Part shown: one piece after another, positions 16,348 to 24,773 of the stretch
Numbering within the stretch: the stretch's first letter is position 1
Layout: each line of letters begins with the position of its first letter
Source of the DNA: an uncultured Prevotellaceae bacterium
GTDB lineage: Bacteria > Bacteroidota > Bacteroidia > Bacteroidales > Muribaculaceae
Assembly: GCA_900318345.1 (NCBI GenBank)
Contig: ONKD01000018.1
Coordinates: 1-64,000 of the forward strand
DNA length: 64,000 nucleotides
Reading direction: 5' to 3'
Position numbers and translations under genes: made by a program
The notes under the pieces: generated by a model
Databases searched by the model: none
What the model was told of the DNA's origin: nothing
Seen by the model: the letters and a program-made list of their open reading frames with translations, nothing else

Positions 16348-17511
16348 ATGAGGAGATTTTTCAACATATTGGCTGTAATTGCCCTGATGATGGGATGTGC
16401 CACAGGAGCACGTGCCCAGGACATTGAGGCCAATGGCATATTTTACAACATCATCAGTGACACCCAGGTTGCTGTCGCTCCCGCATTTATTGATGGTGTG
16501 AACCACTATGAGGGCTGCATCATCCTTCCTGAGCGGGTATATTGCGATGGCGTGAACTATGAGGTCGCTGCCATTGCTCCCAGAGCTTTCTGGCAGTCAC
16601 GTGTCACCCAAGTCCAGATTCCCAATAGCGTCATCATGATTGGCGAAGCCGCATTTGCCGATGCCGAGGACTTGACCGATATCACCCTGCCCCTAGGGTT
16701 GACCGCCGTGAGCAGGTACATGCTGGCAGGCACTGCTGTGGCCAATGTGGTGTTGCCTGAGGGTGTCACCGATATCGAGAAGGGCGCCTTTGAGGACTGT
16801 TCACAGCTACGCACAGTTTATTTGCCCATGACCTTAAGAACCATCGACGACAATGCTTTTGGGTATTGCGTTAGCCTGAAAGAGGTCTATTGTGATGCCT
16901 CGGTGCCCCCGTTGATGCTCGGCGACGATACTTTTGAGGGCGTCAGTGGCGTGCAAGTGATGCTGCCCGATGCCGCCACCACCCGCCGCTACCAGAACGA
17001 TGACCTGTGGGGAGATGAAGACCTGTTCTCGCTGTGGGTTGATGAGGGCCTGGCTGTATTGCCCACGATGGAACAGGAGACAGTAGGCGGGAATTGGGTT
17101 GCCTTGAACTTGGGCAATAGCTTGGCTTACAAGATTTATGGCCCTGACGGCTATCTCACCGCCATCACTGCTGCCGACCGCTACTACTTGCCCATCGGGG
17201 CTTCTGGTGAGGAGTTTCTCGTCGTTCCCACCACGTTGATGTATGACGAGGAGGACTTGCAACTGGTGGCACAGAATGCCCCAGCTGCTATCGAGGAGCT
17301 GGAAACTGAGACTTCCCCCGATTTTACCATCATCGGTTTTGATGGCATGATTTATATCGACGGCGATACCCACGGATTGAGAACCTATGTCTATGATATG
17401 TTTGGTCGCGAGTGGTATTGCCGAACCGCTGTGAATAACTGGATCAGCCTGCCCGGACAGCGCATCTATATCGTGCGTGTGGGTGATACGGTCCGCAAAG
17501 TGTTGCTCTAA
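16348..17511 (+). CDS. Secreted BspA-type LRR protein with T9SS-like tail
   Basis: 387 residues: a signal peptide (residues 1-24, cleavage likely after ARA), a lead-in IEANGIFYNI like that of the large LRR protein, then about five LRR_5 repeats (VTQVQIPNSVIMIGEAAFAD; VVLPEGVTDIEKGAFEDC) to about residue 200. The last ~70 residues (TYVYDMFGREW … GQRIYIVRVGDTVRKVLL) look like a T9SS type A sorting tail. It sits 5 bp after murF-alr and 3 bp before tadA, so an exported surface protein is embedded in a housekeeping operon. A lipobox-like MMGC at residues 14-17 is an alternative reading of the signal. Confidence 0.78.
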   Translation: MRRFFNILAVIALMMGCATGARAQDIEANGIFYNIISDTQVAVAPAFIDGVNHYEGCIILPERVYCDGVNYEVAAIAPRAFWQSRVTQVQIPNSVIMIGEAAFADAEDLTDITLPLGLTAVSRYMLAGTAVANVVLPEGVTDIEKGAFEDCSQLRTVYLPMTLRTIDDNAFGYCVSLKEVYCDASVPPLMLGDDTFEGVSGVQVMLPDAATTRRYQNDDLWGDEDLFSLWVDEGLAVLPTMEQETVGGNWVALNLGNSLAYKIYGPDGYLTAITAADRYYLPIGASGEEFLVVPTTLMYDEEDLQLVAQNAPAAIEELETETSPDFTIIGFDGMIYIDGDTHGLRTYVYDMFGREWYCRTAVNNWISLPGQRIYIVRVGDTVRKVLL

Positions 17512-17514
17512 CTG

Positions 17515-17982
17515 ATGCTGAAGACCGAGGACATCGATATCAAGTACATGCGCATGGCGCTTGACGAGGCCCACAAGGCTAGGGAGCGCGATGAGGTGCC
17601 CATTGGGGCCGTCATCGTGAGCAAGGGTCGTGTGATAGGGCGCGGGCACAACTTGACCGAAACGTTGACCGACGTCACAGCCCATGCCGAAATGCAGGCA
17701 ATTACCGCAGCCGCCACAACGCTGGGCGGCAAGTATCTGACCAATTGCACGCTGTATGTTACGGTGGAGCCGTGCCTGATGTGTGCCGGGGCGCTGGCAT
17801 GGAGCCAGATTTCCCGCATCGTCTATGGCGCGAGCGATGACAAGCGCGGCTATCACACCATGTGTGAGGCGCCGTTCCACCCAAAGGCCGTGGTCACGGG
17901 CGGCGTGCTAGCCGAGGAATGTGGCCAACTGATGACCGACTTCTTTAAGAAAAAACGACCAATCAAGAATAAGGAGAAATGA
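17515..17982 (+). CDS. tadA: tRNA adenosine(34) deaminase
   Basis: A 155-residue zinc deaminase that converts A34 to inosine in tRNA-Arg(ACG). The zinc and catalytic site is seen as TAHAEMQAI (His-Ala-Glu, near residue 60) and EPCLMCAGAL (near residue 86). The C-terminal FKKKRPIKNKEK is a basic tail typical of TadA. It overlaps the next gene by 4 bp (ATGA), so translation is coupled. Confidence 0.92.
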   Translation: MLKTEDIDIKYMRMALDEAHKARERDEVPIGAVIVSKGRVIGRGHNLTETLTDVTAHAEMQAITAAATTLGGKYLTNCTLYVTVEPCLMCAGALAWSQISRIVYGASDDKRGYHTMCEAPFHPKAVVTGGVLAEECGQLMTDFFKKKRPIKNKEK

Positions 17983-18896
17983 AACAGGTGTCAGTGAAAC
18001 CGTTATTGCTGCTTGTCGTCATGCTGCTCATGGCCACCAGCGCATGTGCCCATCGCACACTCTCGCCCGCCACACCCGAGCAAGCGTCAACCCCAGTTCA
18101 GCTCCAAGTTGATACTGTCGAGGTGATGAGCCAGGCCATGGGACGTAGCATCAAGAATGTTGTGGTAGTGCCCATGGAGTATGTCTATTACAAGGATGCG
18201 CAAACCATGCGCTATCCTGTGCTCTACCTGCTGCACGGAGCCTATGGCTGCTATAGCGACTGGTGCAAGAAGGCCAATCTGGATAGCATCGCTAACCGAT
18301 ATGGCGTCATCATCGTGTGCCCCGATGGTCAGGACAGCTGGTATTTTGACTCGCCCATTGACCCGACGATGCAGTTTGAGACCTATGTGAGCAAGGAACT
18401 GGTGGAGTATGTCGACAGCCATTACCGCACTCATGCCAACCGCTACATGCGCGCCATCACCGGCCTGAGCATGGGAGGCCATGGGGCGTTGTTCCTGGCA
18501 TGGAGGCACCCTGACGTGTTCTGGTCCTGTGGCAGCATGAGCGGCAACATGGACATCACACAGTTTCCCGATAGTTGGCACATCAAGGACCGCTTGGGCG
18601 AACAGGCAGCCAACCCGCAGCGCTGGCGCGATCACGCGGTGCGCAACCAAGTGGAGCGCCTCAAGAACTCGCCGTTAACGCCGGCCCAGAATATCATCAT
18701 TGATGATGGCTTGAACGACATCTTCATCAAGAACAATATCGCCCTGCATGACCAGCTTGTTGATGCAGGCATCGACCATGATTTCACCGTGCGCCCCGGC
18801 CGTCACAGTTGGGACTACTGGGTGAACTCGCTGGACTATCACATGGTCTTCTTTGACAAGGCATTCAAGCGCGGTGCCGAACTGATGAATAATTAA
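17979..18896 (+). CDS. Exported esterase family (alpha/beta hydrolase) protein
   Basis: 305 residues with a signal sequence (about 1-25; cleavage near ACA, or lipidation at the Cys in TSAC). The body fits the esterase D / Fes-type putative esterase family: LLHGAYGCYSDW (oxyanion region), GLSMGGHGALFLA (nucleophile Ser, near residue 164), the acid probably Asp in IIDDGLNDIF, and the His in RPGRHSWDYW. These periplasmic or surface enzymes often act on acetylated or feruloylated glycans; the substrate is not evident. It starts within the tadA stop codon, preceded by AAGGAG. Confidence 0.82.
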   Translation: MKQVSVKPLLLLVVMLLMATSACAHRTLSPATPEQASTPVQLQVDTVEVMSQAMGRSIKNVVVVPMEYVYYKDAQTMRYPVLYLLHGAYGCYSDWCKKANLDSIANRYGVIIVCPDGQDSWYFDSPIDPTMQFETYVSKELVEYVDSHYRTHANRYMRAITGLSMGGHGALFLAWRHPDVFWSCGSMSGNMDITQFPDSWHIKDRLGEQAANPQRWRDHAVRNQVERLKNSPLTPAQNIIIDDGLNDIFIKNNIALHDQLVDAGIDHDFTVRPGRHSWDYWVNSLDYHMVFFDKAFKRGAELMNN

Positions 18897-18922
18897 CCCG
18901 TTATCACTAGATATATACCACG

Positions 18923-19966
18923 ATGAAAACCAGTAACCATCAACCCAAGATACTCATTATCTATACAGGCGGCACGATAGGCATGATCGAGAATCCCGAG
19001 ACGCTTGCCTTGCAGCCGTTTGACTTCTCGCACCTGATGGACAATGTGCCCAAGGTCAAGAAACTGCATTACGACATTGACAACATCCAGTTTAATCCGC
19101 CCATCGACAGTTCCAATATGGATCCGTCACATTGGCGCGATATCGCATTGGCCATCGAGGAGAACTATGACCGCTATGACGGTTTTGTCGTGCTGCATGG
19201 CACCGACACGATGGCATTCACTGCCTCGGCGCTGAGCTTCATGCTCGAGAACCTGAGCAAGCCGGTCATCATCACGGGCTCGCAGTTGCCCATCGGCGAG
19301 GTGCGCACCGACGGTGAGGAAAACCTCATCACGGCCCTGCAGGTTGCGGCTGCTGTCGATGAGCGTGGTCGGCCACGCATCCAGGAGGTCGCTATCCTGT
19401 TTGAGAACTACCTGTGGCGCGGCAACCGAGCCACCAAGATGAGCGCCGATAACTTCAATGCATTCAAGAGTTTCAACTATCCCGAGTTGGCCGAGATCGG
19501 GCTAGACATCGAGTACAACACGCTCTACTTGCGCCAAGTGCCCCCCAGGCCGCTTAAGGTGTGCACCGACATGGACTGCAATGTCATGTTCCTCGAGCTC
19601 AACCCGGGCATGACCGAGCAGACCCTCGACTACCTGCTGCACACCCCAAACATCAAGGGCATCGTCCTGAAGACCTATGGCGCGGGCAATACGCCCACCC
19701 ATCCCTGGTTCATCAAGTGTATCAAGGAAGCCGTTGACCGTGGCGTGGTCATTGTCAACGTGACCCAGTGTGTCAATGGTGGTGTGAACTGCTCACTGTA
19801 TGAGACAGGCAAGGCGCTTCTTGACGTGGGCGTCATCAGCGGATATGACATCACCAGCGAGGCCGCGGTGACCAAGCTGATGTTCCTTTTTGGCCAGCGC
19901 TACACTGCGGGCATGGTAAAGAAATACATGGCCAGCGACCTATGCGGCGAAGTCACGATTCCGTAG
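18923..19966 (+). CDS. ansA: Type I L-asparaginase
   Basis: A 347-residue asparaginase hydrolysing asparagine to aspartate and ammonia. The first catalytic-Thr motif YTGGTIGMIE lies at about residues 12-21 and the second, LHGTDTMAFTASALSFM, near 93-109. There is no signal peptide, so it is the cytoplasmic low-affinity type. It is last in the operon-like run beginning at 12873 and is followed by a long hairpin. Confidence 0.92.
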   Translation: MKTSNHQPKILIIYTGGTIGMIENPETLALQPFDFSHLMDNVPKVKKLHYDIDNIQFNPPIDSSNMDPSHWRDIALAIEENYDRYDGFVVLHGTDTMAFTASALSFMLENLSKPVIITGSQLPIGEVRTDGEENLITALQVAAAVDERGRPRIQEVAILFENYLWRGNRATKMSADNFNAFKSFNYPELAEIGLDIEYNTLYLRQVPPRPLKVCTDMDCNVMFLELNPGMTEQTLDYLLHTPNIKGIVLKTYGAGNTPTHPWFIKCIKEAVDRGVVIVNVTQCVNGGVNCSLYETGKALLDVGVISGYDITSEAAVTKLMFLFGQRYTAGMVKKYMASDLCGEVTIP

Positions 19967-20026
19967 GTCGGTCACTAGTCTAACGCAAACTCGACCAGGG
20001 TAAAGTACTGGAAATCAATGTATCAA

Positions 20027-20062
20027 CAAGATAGAGACGCAAATTTTTGCGTCTCTATCTTG
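20027..20062. terminator. Bidirectional hairpin between ansA and the DUF4332 gene
   Basis: A perfect 17-bp stem (20027-20043 / 20046-20062, CAAGATAGAGACGCAAA) with a 2-nt loop lies between two convergent genes. There is little T tract on either side, but the position fits a shared terminator. Confidence 0.7.
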
Positions 20063-20139
20063 TCTTGTAAGGAATAATTTACTGAATATCAGATTTTTCC
20101 TTATCGAATTGTCGTTGCACAGTTCTTAGTCCTTAGTCG

Positions 20140-20177
20140 ATGAATGCCAACTGAACAGGACTAATGACTAGCGACTA
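20140..20177. repeat. Stop-rich short repeat at the end of the DUF4332 gene
   Basis: On the minus strand the stop codon opens TAGTCGCTAGTCATTAGTCC, that is, three TAGTC-type units. It is the third example of TAG-rich repeats beginning at a stop codon. Confidence 0.6.
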
Positions 20178-20582
20178 ATACGTCATTCTGGGCTCGAGCT
20201 CCTTGGCTTGGTCGATCATTTTCTGGATCTCGCTCTCAACGGGAACGCGTCCGCACAGGTGCTTCTCCTCGTTGACCTCGGCTACCTTGGCGGCAAGGTT
20301 GGCTGCCACGCGGTGGCGCAGTTCCTTGACGGTATCCACGCCTGCGGCTTCAAGCAGTTCGGCGAATTGCGGACCGATGCCGTTGATGCGGAACAGATCA
20401 GCATGGTTGGTCCACTTGAGGATCAGTTTCTCGCTGATGCCGGTTTTCTCGGCAATGATTTTGCGTCCAGTGGGACCTGAGCAAGCGTCGAGCAGCTGCT
20501 CGACGGTCTCAATGCCCTCGGCAATCAATTTGGGTGCATACACTTCTCCAATACCCTCGATGTCAATAATTTTGTAATTCAT
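20175..20582 (-). CDS. DUF4332 helix-hairpin-helix protein
   Basis: I place the start at 20582 (MNYKIIDIEGIG), giving 135 residues; the extra 14 upstream residues look untranslated. Two helix-hairpin-helix-like segments are seen: IEGIGEVYAPKLIAEGIETV (about 8-27) and INGIGPQFAELLEAAGVDTV (about 66-85), as in DUF4332 proteins. Such HhH pairs usually bind DNA non-specifically, but the family function is unknown. It is 52 bp downstream of the aquaporin gene and may be co-transcribed with it. Confidence 0.8.
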   Translation of the reverse strand: MNYKIIDIEGIGEVYAPKLIAEGIETVEQLLDACSGPTGRKIIAEKTGISEKLILKWTNHADLFRINGIGPQFAELLEAAGVDTVKELRHRVAANLAAKVAEVNEEKHLCGRVPVESEIQKMIDQAKELEPRMTY

Positions 20583-20634
20583 AAGATGTATGGTTTTTAT
20601 AGTTGATAATGAATCTATAATCAATTAAATGGTG

Positions 20635-21327
20635 TTATTCTTCAGTCTTCTTGCAGCAGTCGCAGCCGATGATTTTCCAGATGCAGGCAGCCAAAGCACC
20701 ACCCACGAGAGGACCAACAATGAATACCCACAGGTCAGACAATGCCTGACCACCCTCGAACAAAGCCGGGCCAATTGAGCGGGCGGGGTTCACCGAGGTG
20801 CCCGTGAAGTGGATGCCCACCAAGTGGATAAGAATCAGCGACAAACCGATAGCCAGGCCAGCAAAATTGTTGGTAGCGCCATTGGTCTTGGAAGTGGCGC
20901 CCAGCACCACAAGCACAAAGATCATGGTGAGCACAATCTCAACGATCAGGCCGTTGGTCACGCCAAAGGCGCACGCGTTAGCACCCGTCTTGGTGGTGAT
21001 GATGGCTTCGGCGGGAGCCGTGCCCACAATACCTGCCAGCACTGCTGCGGCAAGGATAGCGCCAATCACCTGGAACACGATGTACATGCCACAATCCTTG
21101 GCGCTCATGCGGCCGCTCAAGAAGCATCCCAGCGTGATGGCGGGGTTGATGTGGCAACCGCTGATACCGCCAATGGTATAGGCCATGGCGACAACAGCTA
21201 GACCAAAAGCAAAGGCTGTACCGACAACTGATGCCGTATCGGCGCCACATCCGAGAGCGACAGCCGCACCGCAACCTAGAAACGTGAGAACAAATGTACC
21301 TACTAATTCAGCTAAATACTTTTTCAT
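20635..21327 (-). CDS. aqpZ: Aquaporin Z-type water channel
   Basis: A 230-residue MIP-family channel with six transmembrane helices and the two half-helix NPA motifs, HINPAITLG (about residue 61) and SVNPARSIGPA (about residue 178). The selectivity-filter context (HLVGIHFTGTSVNPAR with Arg after the second NPA) favours water over glycerol. The C-terminus is short and has a CDCCKKTEE tail. It may form a two-gene unit with the DUF4332 gene. Confidence 0.9.
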   Translation of the reverse strand: MKKYLAELVGTFVLTFLGCGAAVALGCGADTASVVGTAFAFGLAVVAMAYTIGGISGCHINPAITLGCFLSGRMSAKDCGMYIVFQVIGAILAAAVLAGIVGTAPAEAIITTKTGANACAFGVTNGLIVEIVLTMIFVLVVLGATSKTNGATNNFAGLAIGLSLILIHLVGIHFTGTSVNPARSIGPALFEGGQALSDLWVFIVGPLVGGALAACIWKIIGCDCCKKTEE

Positions 21328-21510
21328 AGTTTAATGATTTATAATATGGTTAAACAATTTGATTTCAATCATTTCGTTGTTGGAATATCAATTAGAAATG
21401 GCAAACTTAGCAATTTTTAATGGAAAACACAAGAAATTTTTAATAAATCTTCGTATATTTGCAAATTAAATACAATAGTAAACCTGAACAAGACAAGGAG
21501 AAAGCGTACT

Positions 21511-22827
21511 ATGAACATTTCAATAGTAGGAACAGGATATGTGGGTCTGGTGAGTGGCACCTGCTTCGCCGATTTGGGAGTCAACGTCACCTGTGTGGAT
21601 CGTGACAGTCAAAAGATCAATAGGCTTGTGTATGGCTCGATACCCATTTATGAGCCAGGACTGGATAACATGATTAACCGCAACGTGAATGACAAGCGGC
21701 TCTTGTTCTCGAGTGACTATAAGCAGGGCTTCATTGACCAGGACTTTGTTTTTTGTGCAATCGACACTACCGCCAGCGATGATGGCTCTACCGATTTGGG
21801 CCCGATCCTGGAGATTGCCAAGGACTTTGGCCAGCACATCACGCGTTACAGTGTGTTTGTCATCAAGTCGACGGTTCCCGTCGGTACCGCTCAGCATGTG
21901 ACCAAAATCATTAACGAGACGCTTGAGGAGCGTGGCAAGCAGGACATCAAGTTTGATGTGGCGAGCAATCCCGACTTCTTGACCGAGGGCAACGGCATCA
22001 AGGACTTCATGAAGCCCGACCGCATCGTCATCGGTACCGAGACTGCGAGCGCCCAACAGGCGATGGAACGCCTGTACCGCAGCATCCTCATGCACAACAA
22101 CCGCAAAGTTATTTATACCGACACCCGCACTGCCGAGATGATTAAGTATGCCGCCACCTCGATGCTTGCCACACGCGTTAGCTTCATGAACGAGATTGCC
22201 AACCTGTGTGAGATTGTGGGTGCCGACATCAATATCGTGCGTCACGGTGTGGGATCGGATAGCCGCATCGGTCCCAAGTATATCTTCCCGGGCTGCGGTT
22301 ACGGTGGCACGCTGTTTCCCCAGGACATCAACGACCTGATCAAGATAGGCAGCGAGCACAGTTATGACATGGAAATCCTCAAGGCTGTGGAGAATGTCAA
22401 TAACCGCCAGAAACGAATCCTCTTCAAGAAGTTGTACAATCATTATAAGGGCAATCTTGCTGGTAAGACGGTGGCCCTTTGGGGCCTGAGTTTCAAGCCC
22501 GAGACTGATGATATGACCGCAGCCCCGTCTATCGATACCATCAATATGCTCATGGATGCCGGCTGCAACGTCAGGGTGTATGATCCCGTGGCGATGAATG
22601 CCACCAAGCGCCGATGGAGCAACGTGTATTGCGGTCTTGACATGTATGATGCCGTGAAAGGTGCCGATGCCGTGTTGCTGCTCACCGAGTGGCGGCAGTT
22701 CCGCATTCCTGCTTGGCATGATGTCAAGAAGTTGATGAAGGAGCCCGTGATTATCGATGGTCGCAACGTGTATGACGGCGATGAACTTGAAGACCTGGGC
22801 TTCACCTATTACTGCATCGGGCGGTAA
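21511..22827 (+). CDS. ugd: UDP-glucose 6-dehydrogenase family protein lacking the catalytic cysteine
   Basis: 438 residues with full-length UDP-glucose/GDP-mannose dehydrogenase architecture: NAD-binding GTGYVGLVSG at the start, SNPDFLTEG (about 152-160), the central-domain helix with AEMIKYAATSMLATR and FMNE, and the C-terminal WGLSFKPETDD. The active-site block reads GCGYGGTLFPQD, where family members have GGSCFPKD: the nucleophilic Cys is Leu268 and the Lys after FP is Gln. Enzymes of this family need the Cys for the second oxidation to UDP-glucuronate. It may have changed reaction or be a non-catalytic homologue. AAGGAG lies 10 bp before the start. The gene converges on the next with only 8 bp between stops. 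Confidence 0.82.
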   Translation: MNISIVGTGYVGLVSGTCFADLGVNVTCVDRDSQKINRLVYGSIPIYEPGLDNMINRNVNDKRLLFSSDYKQGFIDQDFVFCAIDTTASDDGSTDLGPILEIAKDFGQHITRYSVFVIKSTVPVGTAQHVTKIINETLEERGKQDIKFDVASNPDFLTEGNGIKDFMKPDRIVIGTETASAQQAMERLYRSILMHNNRKVIYTDTRTAEMIKYAATSMLATRVSFMNEIANLCEIVGADINIVRHGVGSDSRIGPKYIFPGCGYGGTLFPQDINDLIKIGSEHSYDMEILKAVENVNNRQKRILFKKLYNHYKGNLAGKTVALWGLSFKPETDDMTAAPSIDTINMLMDAGCNVRVYDPVAMNATKRRWSNVYCGLDMYDAVKGADAVLLLTEWRQFRIPAWHDVKKLMKEPVIIDGRNVYDGDELEDLGFTYYCIGR

Positions 22828-22835
22828 CGGCAATT

Positions 22836-23609
22836 TTATATTCCTTCTGCTTCTTTTATTTTAGCAATGAGTTCGGCACGTATTTCTTGACTTGTGCCAT
22901 GAACGGCATAGCGGACAATTCCCATTCTATCAACAACCACTGTAAAAGGAAAGCCCTCAGTCCCAATCCATGACATCATATCCTTGGCTTCAACAAGGTG
23001 TGTCCAAGTGAAGTTGTGCTTTTCTGTTATCTTTTGGACAACCTCTGCATCATGGTAGGTGGCAGAGAAAAACATGACATCAGGGAACTGTTCTTTCCAT
23101 GTTGACAGTTCTGGCATTTCGGCACGGCACGGTCCACAGCCTGAATACCACAGGTTGAGCACCATCACATGACCTTTTACACTGTCATTGGTCCATCTGC
23201 GCCCGTCTAAATCAATTTCGTTAAATGGGGGGAATGGCTCACCAGCCTTAGGTGAGTAGAAAGTACCATCTTCCTTTACGCCTGCCTGAGCCAGTTCCAA
23301 CATCGTTGCCATCATATTGGCACCATTCAGGAACTGATCGGCATTGCGTACTTGTTCACGCGGAATTGCCTGCTTGATGACAGATTCGGGTAAATCGACA
23401 TCAAGTCCAATGGCAAGTACCTTGTTCCCTTCTGAATCTTTCAGTCGTGTGTAACTTGGTGTGGCATCTGGGAGTTCTGGCAACTCACGAAAAAAATAGC
23501 CATTGATTAAGAACTTTGGAATAATTGTATCTGTTCTTTGCTCTTGCGCTATCGCTCCGAGATACAATAAGGAAATAAGGATAAGCAAAATGGCTCTAAG
23601 TCGTCTCAT
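22836..23609 (-). CDS. Exported TlpA/redoxin-like thioredoxin-fold protein
   Basis: 257 residues: a signal peptide (1-21), an N-terminal region of about 100 residues without a clear match, then a thioredoxin fold with the redox motif YSGCGPCRAEMPEL near residue 156 and the cis-Pro segment TEGFPFTVVVDRMG. TlpA/ResA-like proteins reduce or exchange disulfides in the periplasm. The neighbouring nuclease gene is upstream on the same strand, 22 bp away, with no functional link apparent. Confidence 0.82.
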   Translation of the reverse strand: MRRLRAILLILISLLYLGAIAQEQRTDTIIPKFLINGYFFRELPELPDATPSYTRLKDSEGNKVLAIGLDVDLPESVIKQAIPREQVRNADQFLNGANMMATMLELAQAGVKEDGTFYSPKAGEPFPPFNEIDLDGRRWTNDSVKGHVMVLNLWYSGCGPCRAEMPELSTWKEQFPDVMFFSATYHDAEVVQKITEKHNFTWTHLVEAKDMMSWIGTEGFPFTVVVDRMGIVRYAVHGTSQEIRAELIAKIKEAEGI

Positions 23610-23631
23610 TTCAGTAAATTACTATTAATCA

Positions 23632-24711
23632 TTAATTCTCATCATTGTTATGCTCGCTGTCCAACAAGGGTAATTCAGTTCGGTAAGGCACCTCTTTTCC
23701 GAACGCTTCAACCTCGTCAGCAATGACTCGTTTCAGTTCTTCCTGCGGAATAATCAGCTGATAATCGGCTACACCAATAGGTTTACCTATATCTTCCAGA
23801 GCCAGTTCAACCTCAACTTTATCCTTTTCTGCGCAAAGTATGATTCCAATAGAGCGGTTTTCATCGTCTCGCCGTTCAAGACGATCCAGTAACGAGAGAT
23901 AGTAGTTCATTTTGCCCGCATATTCGGGTTTGAATTCGCCAATCTTCAAATCAAAGGCGACAAGGCAACGCAATCCACGATGATAAAAGAGCATATCCAC
24001 TCGACTGACTTTGCCATTATACTCAAGTTCATGCTGGTTACCAATATAGGTAAAACCTCGTCCCAACTCCAACAAGAATTGCTTCACTTTATTGACAAGC
24101 CTCGTTTCAAGTTCCGTTTCTAGAATCGGATTGCGAACACCAAGGAAACCGAGATTATAGCTACTACGGAATACCTCATCGGCGAGTTGCGCTTGAGCTG
24201 TCGGTAATGTCAGAGCAAAGTTATTGTCTGTTGGTTCGCTTTTACGCAAGTGCATTTGCATGCTGATAGCATTCGTCAACAAGTCTCTGCTCCAGCCTTT
24301 AGCTGTAGTTTCTTGAGCGTAATAGAGAATCGCCTCATCATTGTTCCCGAACTTCTGCATCAACTTCAAAGTATGTCCCCATGGCAAAAGTGCGACAGCC
24401 TGTCGCAGTTTTGGATCACTGTCACAAAACCGTTCATAAAACTTCTTCATGTCCCACAGGTTGCGTGCCGACATTCCCATCTGCGGAAAACGCTCTTTCA
24501 AATCCATGGACAGTCGATTCACGACACCGCTTCCGTGTTTATTCTCTAATTTCTTGTCATGCAACAATTTGCCAAGTTCCCAATGCGCAGATCCTATTGC
24601 CGACGTGATACTGGCGGCCACTATGTTGCGTGTTTTGTCAATAACTGCGACAGCCTGTCGCAGTATTGAATTGTATTCTGATTCGGGAACTTGAATTGTA
24701 ATATCTGCCAT
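23632..24711 (-). CDS. YhcG/DUF1016-type PD-(D/E)XK nuclease family protein
   Basis: 359 residues. The N-terminal helical domain (about 1-175) has the DUF1016_N features SAHWELGKLL, NLWDMKKFYERF and QAVALLPWGHTLKLM. The C-terminal half holds the PD-(D/E)XK nuclease fold, with HRGLRCLVAFDLKIGEFKPEYAGKM carrying the D…(E/D)xK-like residues. Family members are predicted nucleases, often found near restriction or mobile loci, but none is nearby here. Base composition is more AT-rich than the neighbours, which hints at horizontal transfer. The gene contains two identical 17-bp palindromes (see repeats). Confidence 0.85.
   Translation of the reverse strand: MADITIQVPESEYNSILRQAVAVIDKTRNIVAASITSAIGSAHWELGKLLHDKKLENKHGSGVVNRLSMDLKERFPQMGMSARNLWDMKKFYERFCDSDPKLRQAVALLPWGHTLKLMQKFGNNDEAILYYAQETTAKGWSRDLLTNAISMQMHLRKSEPTDNNFALTLPTAQAQLADEVFRSSYNLGFLGVRNPILETELETRLVNKVKQFLLELGRGFTYIGNQHELEYNGKVSRVDMLFYHRGLRCLVAFDLKIGEFKPEYAGKMNYYLSLLDRLERRDDENRSIGIILCAEKDKVEVELALEDIGKPIGVADYQLIIPQEELKRVIADEVEAFGKEVPYRTELPLLDSEHNNDEN
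24391..24407. repeat. Intragenic 17-bp palindrome (copy 1)
   Basis: TGCGACAGCCTGTCGCA is a perfect palindrome around one central base. It encodes LRQAVA within the conserved PWGH region of the YhcG-type protein. An identical copy lies at 24646-24662 in the same reading frame. Confidence 0.85.
24645..24663. repeat. Intragenic palindrome (copy 2)
   Basis: CTGCGACAGCCTGTCGCAG is a perfect 9+1+9 palindrome at the N-terminal end of the same gene, again encoding LRQAVA. Confidence 0.85.
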
Positions 24712-24773
24712 GATATTGTTATTGTTGTCGTTCTTGTTGCCTTGGTTGTCAACAAGACTACAAGTTTCTTGTA

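Noticed and set aside
21520-22833. A 437-codon open frame antisense to the whole ugd-like gene
   Set aside because: Mirror frame of a strongly biased coding sequence; the translated product is rich in His, Ile and Val with no recognisable motif.
23632-24711. Possible restriction or defence island around the YhcG-type nuclease
   Set aside because: Neighbours are a TlpA-like protein and PorE; no methylase, specificity subunit or toxin partner is present.
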